From NCBI GenBank assembly GCA_028280885.1, contig JANQKY010000024.1, positions 1 to 41,282 on the forward strand: a stretch of 41,282 nucleotides of DNA. The letters are read 5' to 3'. Positions 1 to 6,514 of the stretch are shown piece by piece; within the stretch, counting starts at the first letter, position 1, and each line of letters opens with the position of its first letter. Source of the stretch: Tepidamorphus sp. (GTDB lineage: Bacteria > Pseudomonadota > Alphaproteobacteria > Rhizobiales > Tepidamorphaceae). The notes beneath the pieces were generated by a model that saw nothing but the letters and a program-made list of their open reading frames with translations, ran no database searches and was not told where the DNA came from. A program made the position numbers and the translations under genes.

Positions 1-80
1 GGGCTTGTCCCGGCAATCCATGAACACAGTCGCTTGCGCTCATTCTGACGGCGGTGTTCATGGATGCCCGGAACAAGTCC
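1..80. repeat. Imperfect long inverted repeat (intergenic palindrome)
   Basis: Bases 1-27 and 54-80 are inverted copies of each other with about four mismatches in 27, around a 26-base loop; both arms hold the CCATGAACAC / GTGTTCATGG core. A further half-copy-like stretch (GACAAGCCCGGCAATGACA) lies near 151-170. The element may be cut by the window edge. Nothing in 1-408 looks like a gene: the only open frame there has no supporting features and runs through the repeats. Such units are typical of intergenic palindromes in Hyphomicrobiales. Confidence 0.6.
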
Positions 81-205
81 GGGCATGACATCCGAGGGGG
101 TGGCCAGGATGAAAACCAAAGCCCTGTGCCCGCTGAACCGGACAGGAGTGGGACAAGCCCGGCAATGACAGCGGAGGGGAGGGGCGCGTTTTCGCCATAC
201 CTCTG

Positions 206-337
206 CCTCGTCATCCCGAACGGCCGGCAGGCCGATCCGGGATCGGGGAGCCACCGATCCATCAATTGAAAACACCAGCGAGCGCCCGGGTTCCCCGATC
301 CCGGATATTCGCTGTCGCGAATTCCGGGATGACGAGG
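206..337. repeat. Intergenic palindromic repeat, copy 1 (CCTCGTCATCCC ends)
   Basis: The unit begins CCTCGTCATCCCG and ends CGGGATGACGAGG, so its ends are inverted repeats, and it has inner inverted GATCCGGGATCGGGGA-type segments around a variable middle. The same element recurs at 33157-33291 in the opposite orientation: the right half here matches the reverse complement of the left half there (the ATTCGCTGTCGCGAATT / AAATCGCGGTAGCGATT arm). There is no coding capacity. I infer a dispersed non-autonomous repeat or RNA-folding unit. Confidence 0.7.
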
Positions 338-408
338 GAGGGGCGGGGTTGTGTCGTCAAGGCCTGCTGCTGCCCGTAGGTGCAGGACTCTCGTCCCGCC
401 CGCCGCCG

Positions 409-906
409 CTACGACCCCGCTTCCGCCGGCGTACAGCCGCGCAGCCGTTCCAGCGCGTTTCCGGCGACGATCGAGGCCTGGTCGATCGCGGCCTCCGCGA
501 GGCCGTCCTTGCGCGCCTTCAGCGACTGAAGCGTCGCCTCCAGCGTGTCGAGACGGGCGGCCAGCGCCGCCGTCTTCTGGTCGACATCGCCGCGCTTGTC
601 CTCGATCGCGGTGCGCAGCTCGATCATTTCCGTCGAGATCACCCGCAATTCGGCAAGCGTGTCGGAGGGGTCGAGACCGGTCGAGGAAATCGCCGCCTGC
701 GTCACGTCGCTCGCGACGTCGGCCGCGATCGTCCGGGTCCGGTCGATCAGCAGGAGACCGAGAATGGCGGCGACGATCACCAGGATCAGCGTGGCGTTGA
801 TCAGCGCCAGCACGAGATTGCCCGCCGCGCGGCCGAGGCGACCGCCGAAGCTGCGGCCGGTGATACGGGGATCGGCCGGCTGAGACGGAGTGCGGTCGGC
901 GGACAT
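409..906 (-). CDS. Single-pass membrane protein with coiled coil, unknown function
   Basis: The 165-residue product has a polar N-terminus of about 30 residues, one membrane segment at about residues 32-54 (rich in Leu, Ile, Val and Ala), then a charged, heptad-like region from about 60 to 150 with repeated Leu/Ala/Glu/Lys/Arg that should form a coiled coil. It ends with a Cys-containing tail. I chose the ATG at 906 because a GGGAGA ribosome site (bases 915-920) sits eight bases upstream; a longer frame to 990 would begin inside the miniature element. The start lies only 43 bases from that element (950-1231), so the element may have replaced or supplied the promoter. I do not recognise the family. 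It is probably a cell-envelope protein with its coiled coil outside the membrane or in the cytoplasm; topology is not clear. Confidence 0.65.
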   Translation of the reverse strand: MSADRTPSQPADPRITGRSFGGRLGRAAGNLVLALINATLILVIVAAILGLLLIDRTRTIAADVASDVTQAAISSTGLDPSDTLAELRVISTEMIELRTAIEDKRGDVDQKTAALAARLDTLEATLQSLKARKDGLAEAAIDQASIVAGNALERLRGCTPAEAGS

Positions 907-949
907 GGCGGAGGTCTCCCTGTGCGATTGGAACGGCTCCGCCTGTATA

Positions 950-1231
950 GGGTCAGGACCCAATAATGTCATCCATTCTGCGTGGCGCAATTGGTCCGTG
1001 AGCAGGCAGGAAAGCGCAGGAAACCTTCATGGTTTTCAAGCTTTTCTAACGCACTCACGGACCAATTGCGCCGCGCCCCCATGAATCCAAGTAACCAGGG
1101 GGTTTGGCCAGGAGGGCTCGCCTGCAGGCAAACAATGCTCGAAAAGGCATAGGCCTTATCTTGCGCTTGTTTTCCAGCATTCGAACCCTCCTGGCCAAAC
1201 AGAATTGCATGAGATTACTGGGTCCTGACCC
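950..1231. mobile_element. TA-flanked miniature element (MITE), three-armed, IS630/Tc1-mariner-like
   Basis: The 282-bp element is flanked on both sides by the dinucleotide TA (948-949 and 1232-1233). Its ends are inverted repeats of about 23 bases with two mismatches (GGGTCAGGACCCA inward from the left). Inside are two further perfect inverted repeats: a 19-bp stem at 984-1002 / 1054-1072 (GGCGCAATTGGTCCGTGAG) and a 15-bp stem at 1102-1116 / 1186-1200 (GTTTGGCCAGGAGGG). The whole can fold as a three-way junction. No transposase is encoded. TA target duplication is the hallmark of IS630/Tc1-mariner transposases, so a non-autonomous element mobilised by such an enzyme is the likely explanation. 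Confidence 0.75.
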
Positions 1232-1326
1232 TAGCCGACCGACGATGAGGATTCACCCTTCGCGCGCAAGGATCTCGACAGGCCGCAACCGGCCCGCCGA
1301 CAGGGTACGCCGATGGCGCGTCCGGA

Positions 1327-2622
1327 TCAGTCCCTGCTCGCCTCGAGCACGTCCTCGAAGCTCCTGAGGCCCGTCGCCGGCGCGTTGACCAGCACGGCCA
1401 TGTTGCCCGGCGCATGCTCGTTGCGCCACATCTTCATGTGCGCCTTGGGAATCTGCGCCCAGGGGAAGACCTCCGACATGCACGGATCGAGGCGGCGCTC
1501 GATGACGAATTTGTTGGCGGCGCTCGCCTGTTTCAGATGGGCGAAATGCGATCCCTGAATGCGCTTCTGGCGCATCCAGACGTAGCGGGCATCGAAGGTC
1601 AGGTTGTAGCCGGTGGTGCCGGCGCAGAACACGACCATGCCGCCGCGCTTGGTGACCAGGCAGGAGACCGGGAAGGTCGCCTCGCCGGGATGCTCGAAGA
1701 CCATGTCGACATCGTTGCCGCGGCCGGTGATGTCCCAGATCGCCTTGCCGAAGGCACGGGCGTTCTTCAGCCAGGTCCTGTACGCGTCGGTATTGACCGT
1801 CGGCATCTGGCCCCAGCAGTCGAAATCCTTGCGGTTGATGACGCCGCGGGCGCCGAGGCTCATGACGAAATCACGCTTGTCCTCGCCCGAGATGACGCCG
1901 ATGGCGTTGGCTCCGGCGGCCGCGATCAGCTGGATCGCCATCGAGCCGAGACCGCCCGAGGCGCCCCAGACAAGCACGTTGTCGCCGGGCTTCAGGTCAT
2001 GCGGGGCATGGCCGAACAGCATCCGGTAGGCGGTTGCCAGCGTCAGCGTGTAGCAGGCCGATTCCTCCCAGGTCAGATGCTGCGGGCGCGGCAGAAGCTG
2101 CTGGGCCTGGGCGCGGCAGAACTGGGCGAACGAGCCGTCGGGGGTCTCGTAGCCCCAGATCCGCTGCGAGGGCGAGAACATCGGATCGCCGCCATTGCAG
2201 TCCTCGTCGTCGCCGTCGTCCTGATTGCAGTGGATGATAACCTCGTCACCGACCTTCCAGCGCGTCACCTTGGAGCCGACGGCCCAGACGATGCCGGACG
2301 CGTCCGACCCGGCGATGTGGTAGTCGGCCTTGTGGATGGCAAACGGCGTGACCGGCTCGCCGAGCGAGGCCCAGATGCCGTTGTAGTTGACGCCGGCGGC
2401 CATCACGAGGACCAGAACCTCGTTGGAATCGATCTCCCAGGTCGGAACGACCTCGACCTGCATGGCCTCGTCGGGAGCGGCGTGGCGGTCCTGGCGGATC
2501 GCCCAGGCATACATGTTCTTCGGCACGTGGCCGAGCGGCGGAACCTCGCCGATCTCGTAGAGATCCTTCTTTTCCGCTTCATAGACCGGCGGACCTGCGA
2601 CCTCGGCGGCGATTGCCGTCAT
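1327..2622 (-). CDS. ccr: Crotonyl-CoA carboxylase/reductase
   Basis: Ccr carries out NADPH-dependent reductive carboxylation of crotonyl-CoA to (2S)-ethylmalonyl-CoA, the key step of the ethylmalonyl-CoA pathway for acetyl-CoA assimilation. The 431-residue product is a full-length member of the medium-chain dehydrogenase/reductase superfamily: a GroES-like N-terminal half with the Ccr-type insertion rich in Asp/Glu/Asn (HCNQDDGDDEDCNGGDP), then a Rossmann half with VWGASGGLGSMAIQL. The extended N-terminus (YEIGEVPPLGHVPKNMYAWA) is also characteristic. The ATG at 2622 has GGGAGA upstream; an ATG 14 codons further up lacks a good site. ecm lies about 820 bases away on the other strand. A GTTGC-N3-GCAAC palindrome lies 180 bases upstream and is repeated before ecm. 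Confidence 0.96.
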   Translation of the reverse strand: MTAIAAEVAGPPVYEAEKKDLYEIGEVPPLGHVPKNMYAWAIRQDRHAAPDEAMQVEVVPTWEIDSNEVLVLVMAAGVNYNGIWASLGEPVTPFAIHKADYHIAGSDASGIVWAVGSKVTRWKVGDEVIIHCNQDDGDDEDCNGGDPMFSPSQRIWGYETPDGSFAQFCRAQAQQLLPRPQHLTWEESACYTLTLATAYRMLFGHAPHDLKPGDNVLVWGASGGLGSMAIQLIAAAGANAIGVISGEDKRDFVMSLGARGVINRKDFDCWGQMPTVNTDAYRTWLKNARAFGKAIWDITGRGNDVDMVFEHPGEATFPVSCLVTKRGGMVVFCAGTTGYNLTFDARYVWMRQKRIQGSHFAHLKQASAANKFVIERRLDPCMSEVFPWAQIPKAHMKMWRNEHAPGNMAVLVNAPATGLRSFEDVLEASRD

Positions 2623-2717
2623 GTTGGTTCTCCCACGTTCTTCGTCTGTCGGTCCCTGCGTCATGCCCGGCCGCCCCGATGGCGGTGGCGCAGGTGACAG
2701 GTTTCGCCGGAACTTGC

Positions 2718-2747
2718 CATCCCGGACTTTGTCATCCCGGACTTTGT
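2718..2747. repeat. Tandem 15-bp direct repeat in the ccr leader region
   Basis: CATCCCGGACTTTGT occurs twice in direct succession (2718-2732 and 2733-2747), followed by a decayed third start (CATCTCCGG, 2748-2756). It lies about 95 bases upstream of the ccr start codon, inside the 386-base gene-free stretch 2623-3008. Function unknown; it could be a slippage product or part of a regulatory region. Confidence 0.6.
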
Positions 2748-2800
2748 CATCTCCGGGCCGTCTCCGGCGACCTTAGCCGGTATTGATGCCTCATATCGGT

Positions 2801-2813
2801 GTTGCGGTGCAAC
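2801..2813. promoter_or_regulatory. Operator-like palindrome GTTGC-GGT-GCAAC upstream of ccr
   Basis: This 13-base palindrome with 5-base arms lies 180 bases upstream of ccr. The same arms with a different 3-base centre occur at 3374-3386, 59 bases upstream of ecm. The surroundings add related half-motifs (GGAGCAACAACGCGCAAC at about 2826-2843). Two identical-armed palindromes next to two genes of one pathway suggest a shared regulator, which is an inference. The rest of 2623-3008 shows no gene. Confidence 0.45.
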
Positions 2814-3008
2814 AAAAACTGTGCGGGAGCAACAACGCGCAACGGGCGCGGGTCCGGTTGCCGGACCGGTGTTGTCATAACGTCACATGAAGGGCCTGTC
2901 CCATGAAGGGCTGAGTTCGGGATAACGCCGGAATCACGTAGGATACGGGGCGTCGGTCGTCCGCGACCGGTCAAGACGGCAAGAGCAAATAGGGTAGAGG
3001 AGACTGGA

Positions 3009-3263
3009 ATGACTTTGATGTCGATCATCATCTGGCTGATAATCGGAGCGATCGCCGGCTGGCTGGCCGGTGTCATCATGCGCGGGGTCGGCTTCGGCCT
3101 TCTCGGCAATATCGTTGTGGGTATCGTCGGTGCCATCGTCGGCGGTTACGTCCTGGGGGCACTCGGCGTGTCGCTGGGCAGCGGCTTCATCTCGGATATC
3201 GCCGGCGCGGTCATCGGCGCGGTGATCCTGCTGTTCATCATCGGCCTCATCAAACGGGCCTGA
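3009..3263 (+). CDS. GlsB/YeaQ/YmgE family (transglycosylase-associated) membrane protein
   Basis: The 84-residue, very hydrophobic protein has three membrane segments at about residues 4-24, 29-52 and 60-80, with the Gly-rich spacing (GAIAGWLAGVIMRG, GNIVVGIVGAIVGG) and the closing LLFIIGLIKRA of the YeaQ/YmgE/GlsB family. These are small inner-membrane proteins often induced by stress; their molecular activity is not established. The start at 3009 follows AGAGGAGACTGGA, a strong ribosome site. It is a single-gene unit ended by the terminator at 3388-3424. It sits between ccr and ecm without an obvious link to their pathway. Confidence 0.9.
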   Translation: MTLMSIIIWLIIGAIAGWLAGVIMRGVGFGLLGNIVVGIVGAIVGGYVLGALGVSLGSGFISDIAGAVIGAVILLFIIGLIKRA

Positions 3264-3300
3264 CGGCCCGGCCTGGCGGTCAGGACCGCGCGCCGACGTT

Positions 3301-3345
3301 GCATGTGGCGAATGGGCATGTGGCGAATGGACATGTGGCGAATGG
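3301..3345. repeat. Three tandem 15-bp repeats (GCATGTGGCGAATGG)
   Basis: Units at 3301-3315, 3316-3330 and 3331-3345 are identical except that the third begins with A instead of G. There are no spacers, so this is not a CRISPR. The array lies between the GlsB-family gene and the palindrome upstream of ecm. The 15-base period is 1.5 helical turns. It may be a slippage-prone, variable-number locus. Confidence 0.8.
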
Positions 3346-3373
3346 GTCCTGCGCTGGCGCGCGGCGATATTAT

Positions 3374-3386
3374 GTTGCAATGCAAC
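3374..3386. promoter_or_regulatory. Operator-like palindrome GTTGC-AAT-GCAAC upstream of ecm
   Basis: It has the same 5-base arms as the palindrome before ccr (2801-2813). TATTAT directly precedes it (3369-3373 area), so the site could overlap a promoter. The intrinsic terminator at 3388-3424 starts one base downstream, between this site and the ecm start at 3445. If the site controls ecm, transcription must read through that hairpin or start after it. Confidence 0.45.
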
Positions 3387-3387
3387 G

Positions 3388-3424
3388 AAGGCGGCTGTTT
3401 TATTGAAGCCGCCTTTTTCTTTTC
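3388..3424 (+). terminator. Rho-independent terminator upstream of ecm
   Basis: AAGGCGGC (3388-3395) pairs with GCCGCCTT (3408-3415) around a 12-base loop and is followed by a T-rich tract (CTTTTTCTTTT). It would end transcription from the GlsB-family gene. Because it lies only 20 bases before the ecm start it might also act as an attenuator for ecm. Confidence 0.8.
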
Positions 3425-3444
3425 GTTTCGGGGCCCGCAACACG

Positions 3445-5430
3445 ATGACCGACACGCCGCACCGCGACCGCCCGTGGATCTTCAGGACCTATGCGGGGCA
3501 TTCGACCGCAGCGGAGTCCAACCGGCTCTATCGCTCCAACCTCGCCAAGGGGCAGACCGGCCTGTCGATCGCCTTCGACCTGCCGACCCAGACCGGCTAC
3601 GACGCCGATCACCCCCTGGCGCGTGGTGAGGTCGGCAAGGTCGGCGTGCCGATCGGCCATCTCGGCGACATGCAGGCGCTGCTCGACGGCATTCCGCTGG
3701 AGAAGATGAATACCTCGATGACGATCAACGCGACGGCGGCCTGGCTGCTCGCGCTCTATGTGGCGGCCGCCGACGCGCAGGGCGCCGATCGCACGAAACT
3801 GACCGGAACGACGCAGAACGACATCATCAAGGAGTATCTGTCGCGCGGCACCTATGTGTTTCCTCCGGCGCCGTCGCTGAAACTGACCACCGACACGATC
3901 GCCTGGACCTGCCGGGAAATGCCGAAATGGAACCCGGTCAATGTCTGCTCCTATCACCTGCAGGAGGCCGGCGCGACGCCGGTGCAGGAGCTTGCCTTCG
4001 CGCTTGCCAACGCGATTGCCATCCTCGACGCGGTCAAGGCGTCGGGCGCGATCCCCGAAGGCCAGTTTCCCGCGGCGGTCGCCCGCATCTCGTTCTTCGT
4101 CAATGCCGGCATCCGCTTCGTCACCGAAATCTGCAAGATGCGCGCCTTCACCGATCTGTGGGACGAGATCACGCGGGAGCGCTACGGCATCGAGGATCCG
4201 CGCCAGCGCCGCTTCCGCTATGGGGTTCAGGTCAATTCATTGGGGCTCACCGAGCAGCAGCCTGAGAACAATGTCAGCCGCATCCTGCTCGAAATGCTGG
4301 CTGTCACCCTGTCGAAGGACGCGCGGGCGCGCGCCGTGCAGCTTCCCGCCTGGAACGAGGCGCTCGGGCTGCCGCGGCCGTGGGACCAGCAATGGTCGCT
4401 TCGGATGCAGCAGATCCTCGCCTTCGAGACCGACCTGCTCGAATACGGCGACATCTTCGAGGGCTCGACGGTGATCGCCGCCAAGGTCGAGGAGCTGAAG
4501 GGCGCCGCCAGGGAGGAGCTTCAGTCGGTGCTCGACATCGGCGGCGCGGTGGCAGCCGTTGAATCGGGCTACATGAAGAACGCGCTGGTCGCCTCCAACA
4601 CCGAGCGGCTGGAAGACATCGAGCGCGGCGACAAGACGGTGATCGGCGTCAACGATTTCACCGAGACCGAGCCCTCGCCGCTGTCGACCGGCACCGGCGC
4701 GATCCTGACCGTGCCGGAATGGGTCGAGCGCGACCAGGTCGAGAAGCTCAGGGCCTGGCGCGAGGCGCGCGATCAGCTGGCTGTCGACGCGGCGCTCAGC
4801 GAACTCTCGCGGGCCGCCTCGGAGGGCCGCAACGTCATGGATGCATCCGTCGCCTGCGCCAAGGCGGGCGTCACCACCGGCGAATGGGGCTGGGCGCTGC
4901 GCAGCGTTTTCGGCGAATTCCGGGCCCCGACCGGCGTCGGCCGGGCGGCCCGCAACGACACCGAGGGCCTCGACGACATCCGCGCCGAGGTCGACCGGGT
5001 GTCGAAGCGGCTTGGCCGGCGGCTGAGCTTCCTGGTCGGCAAGCCGGGCCTCGACGGCCATTCGAACGGGGCCGAGCAGATCGCGGTGCGGGCGCGCGAC
5101 GCGGGGATGGAGGTCGTCTATGACGGCATCCGCCTGACGCCGGCCGAAATCGTCGAGGCGGCGCGGGCGGGCCGGGTCCATGTGATCGGCCTGTCGGTCC
5201 TGTCGGGCAGCCACGTGCCGCTCGTCTCCGAGGTGCTCGCCGGGCTCAAGGCGGCGGGCCTGGAGGAGGTGCCGGTCGTGGTCGGCGGCATCATTCCCGA
5301 CGAGGACGCCGAGGCGCTGAAAGCCGATGGCGTGACGGCCGTCTACACCCCGAAGGACTTCCGCGTGAACGACATCATGAGCGATATCGTTCGCATCGTC
5401 GAAGACGGCATCGAGCGGGACGTGGCCTGA
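3445..5430 (+). CDS. ecm: Ethylmalonyl-CoA mutase (adenosylcobalamin-dependent)
   Basis: Ecm (also called MeaA) rearranges (2R)-ethylmalonyl-CoA to (2S)-methylsuccinyl-CoA in the ethylmalonyl-CoA pathway, after the Ccr product has been epimerised. The 661-residue product has the mutase TIM-barrel domain at about residues 1-520 (early motifs RPWIFRTYAGHSTAAESN, GLSIAFDLPTQTGYD and MNTSMTINATA) and a C-terminal cobalamin domain at about 530-655 with the base-off B12 motif LDGHSNG (D-x-H-x-x-G). It is a single fused chain, as expected for this subfamily rather than for two-subunit methylmalonyl-CoA mutases. I chose the ATG at 3445; an in-frame ATG at 3403 lies inside the terminator hairpin. The Shine-Dalgarno is weak. 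ccr is nearby on the other strand; the epimerase gene is not in the window. Confidence 0.93.
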   Translation: MTDTPHRDRPWIFRTYAGHSTAAESNRLYRSNLAKGQTGLSIAFDLPTQTGYDADHPLARGEVGKVGVPIGHLGDMQALLDGIPLEKMNTSMTINATAAWLLALYVAAADAQGADRTKLTGTTQNDIIKEYLSRGTYVFPPAPSLKLTTDTIAWTCREMPKWNPVNVCSYHLQEAGATPVQELAFALANAIAILDAVKASGAIPEGQFPAAVARISFFVNAGIRFVTEICKMRAFTDLWDEITRERYGIEDPRQRRFRYGVQVNSLGLTEQQPENNVSRILLEMLAVTLSKDARARAVQLPAWNEALGLPRPWDQQWSLRMQQILAFETDLLEYGDIFEGSTVIAAKVEELKGAAREELQSVLDIGGAVAAVESGYMKNALVASNTERLEDIERGDKTVIGVNDFTETEPSPLSTGTGAILTVPEWVERDQVEKLRAWREARDQLAVDAALSELSRAASEGRNVMDASVACAKAGVTTGEWGWALRSVFGEFRAPTGVGRAARNDTEGLDDIRAEVDRVSKRLGRRLSFLVGKPGLDGHSNGAEQIAVRARDAGMEVVYDGIRLTPAEIVEAARAGRVHVIGLSVLSGSHVPLVSEVLAGLKAAGLEEVPVVVGGIIPDEDAEALKADGVTAVYTPKDFRVNDIMSDIVRIVEDGIERDVA

Positions 5431-5656
5431 GGCCCGTTGCCGGCCGGGGGCGGCGAAAGTAACGGGTTACCCGGATGAAGGGCAGCGAATGACGACTGAG
5501 GCAATCAACCTTGCCGACAAGCTGAAGACGTTTTCGGATCATTGGGCGCCGCGCATCGTCGCGGGTTTCAACGGCCATGACGTGATGGTGGTGAAGGTCC
5601 AGGGCGAATTCGTCTGGCACGCTCATCCCGATACCGATGATTTCTTCCTGGTGCTA

Positions 5657-5924
5657 GAGCATATCCAATGAACATAGGGTCAGTTCTGTTTGTGATCGGC
5701 GAGTCGATCCGGTGTTGAGATCGCTGCGGAGCGATGCCGGGCATCGGTCAAAGCGAGCTCGGCATCGGGCGGCCGCCGATCACAAACCCTTCGGGACGGG
5801 CGCTTTTGGGCCAATGCCGGTGCCGTCATTCTCGTCCATATCCCCGATATGGCCTTCGAATGCCGGCTTGACCTTGACCCAAAAGCGCCTCGTCAGAATG
5901 ACCCTATGTTCATTGGATATGCTC
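5657..5924. mobile_element. TA-flanked miniature element inserted in the cupin gene (outer unit)
   Basis: The 268-bp element is flanked by TA at 5655-5656 and 5925-5926. Including those TAs, its ends are perfect inverted repeats of 28 bases (5655-5682 and 5899-5926; outer part GAGCATATCCAATGAACA). Two further perfect stems lie inside: 14 bp at 5688-5701 / 5774-5787 (GTTTGTGATCGGCG) and 12 bp at 5799-5810 / 5878-5889 (GGCGCTTTTGGG). It carries no transposase. The insertion is datable as relatively recent because both coding halves remain intact and in phase and the ends match perfectly. The TA duplication points to an IS630/Tc1-mariner-type enzyme acting in trans. Confidence 0.85.
5677..5904. 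mobile_element. Possible inner miniature element nested inside the outer unit
   Basis: Within the 5657-5924 element a second pair of TA dinucleotides (5675-5676 and 5905-5906) encloses a 228-bp unit starting GGGTCAG and ending TGACCC. These match the ends of the element at 950-1231 (GGGTCAGG... / ...CCTGACCC), and both units have TTCTG / CAGAA just inside the ends, followed by two stem arms. Removing this inner unit with one TA leaves a perfect 42-base palindrome centred on TA (5655-5676 joined to 5907-5926). Nesting is an inference; a single element with long ends is the alternative. Confidence 0.5.
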
Positions 5925-6159
5925 TAAACGGGCATCTAACGATCGAAACCGAACAAGGCACGGTCGAGCTCGGCCCCGGCGAACTCTATGTCGTGCCGAA
6001 GGGGGTCGAGCACCGGCCTGTCGCGCAGGAGGAAGCGCATATCCTGCTGATCGAACCGGCGGGAACGCCCAATACCGGCGATCCGGAAACGGCGGCGGCG
6101 AAGGTCGAGATTTAGGAGGATCGTGGGCGGGGCGGTGACTTGCAGCAACCGTTGACGGG

Positions 6160-6371
6160 CCCTCACCCGGCTCGCTTGCTCTCGCCACCCTCTCCCGCGA
6201 AGGGGAGAGGGTCCGTGCCGGACCGATCGGCCCGACAGAATGGGAAAGCTGTCAGCCTATCCAAGCAACACTGTCGACACTCAACACGATGGCTTAGGCC
6301 AAGTGGCACGTACCCTCTCCCCCATATGTTCAGACTGGGGGAGAGGGTCGGCCCGGAGGGCCGGGTGAGGG
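6160..6371. repeat. Intergenic inverted-repeat unit (CCCTCACCCGG ends) with two hairpins
   Basis: The ends are CCCTCACCCGG (6160-6170) and CCGGGTGAGGG (6361-6371). Inside are two hairpins with CCCTCTCCC / GGGAGAGGG-type stems at about 6188-6211 and 6313-6346, separated by a non-repetitive middle of about 100 bases. The gene-free stretch 6116-6514 consists of this unit and the terminator at 6454-6487. The element resembles GC-rich dispersed repeats between genes of many alphaproteobacteria. Confidence 0.6.
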
Positions 6372-6453
6372 GGCGTCAACGCCGCCGAAGCACTCGCCTC
6401 CGAACACCGGACGGCAACCGCATCGACGTCGGCCAGCCGATCTGACCGGGCAT

Positions 6454-6487
6454 AAAAAAACGGCGTGGACCTGGGTCCACGCCGTTT
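6454..6487 (-). terminator. Rho-independent terminator of the OmpA-domain gene
   Basis: On the minus strand AAACGGCGTGGAC pairs with GTCCACGCCGTTT (6475-6487 / 6458-6470) around four bases and continues into a run of T (the A-run at 6454-6460 on the plus strand). It lies 28 bases after the stop codon of the OmpA-domain gene. Confidence 0.9.
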
Positions 6488-6514
6488 CCGGTTTTCCTGC
6501 CGGACGCCGGCCCG

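Larger units (their letters stand above)
5489..6115 (+). pseudogene. Cupin-domain protein gene, interrupted by a TA-flanked miniature element
   Basis: The first part (5489-5656) encodes 56 residues of a small cupin with the metal-ligand-like histidines FVWHAHPDTDDFFLVL (His44, His46). Translation then enters the element and stops at 5669-5671. The second part (5925-6115) encodes NGHLTIETEQGTVELGPGEL and VVPKGVEHRP (His85 of the restored chain). Removing 5657-5924 plus one TA gives a continuous 118-residue cupin, a normal length for this single-domain family. The gene starts 58 bases after ecm with an AAGGG site, so it was probably co-transcribed with ecm. A frame opening at 5849 inside the element runs in phase into the second half, but it lacks both early histidines and a ribosome site. 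Confidence 0.9.

Noticed and set aside
54..269. 71-codon frame in the repeats at the left edge
   Set aside because: It runs through palindromic repeats, has no ribosome site and no recognisable protein features.
3301..3345. Short repeats considered as a CRISPR remnant
   Set aside because: Units are 15 bp and directly adjacent with no spacers; no cas genes are present.
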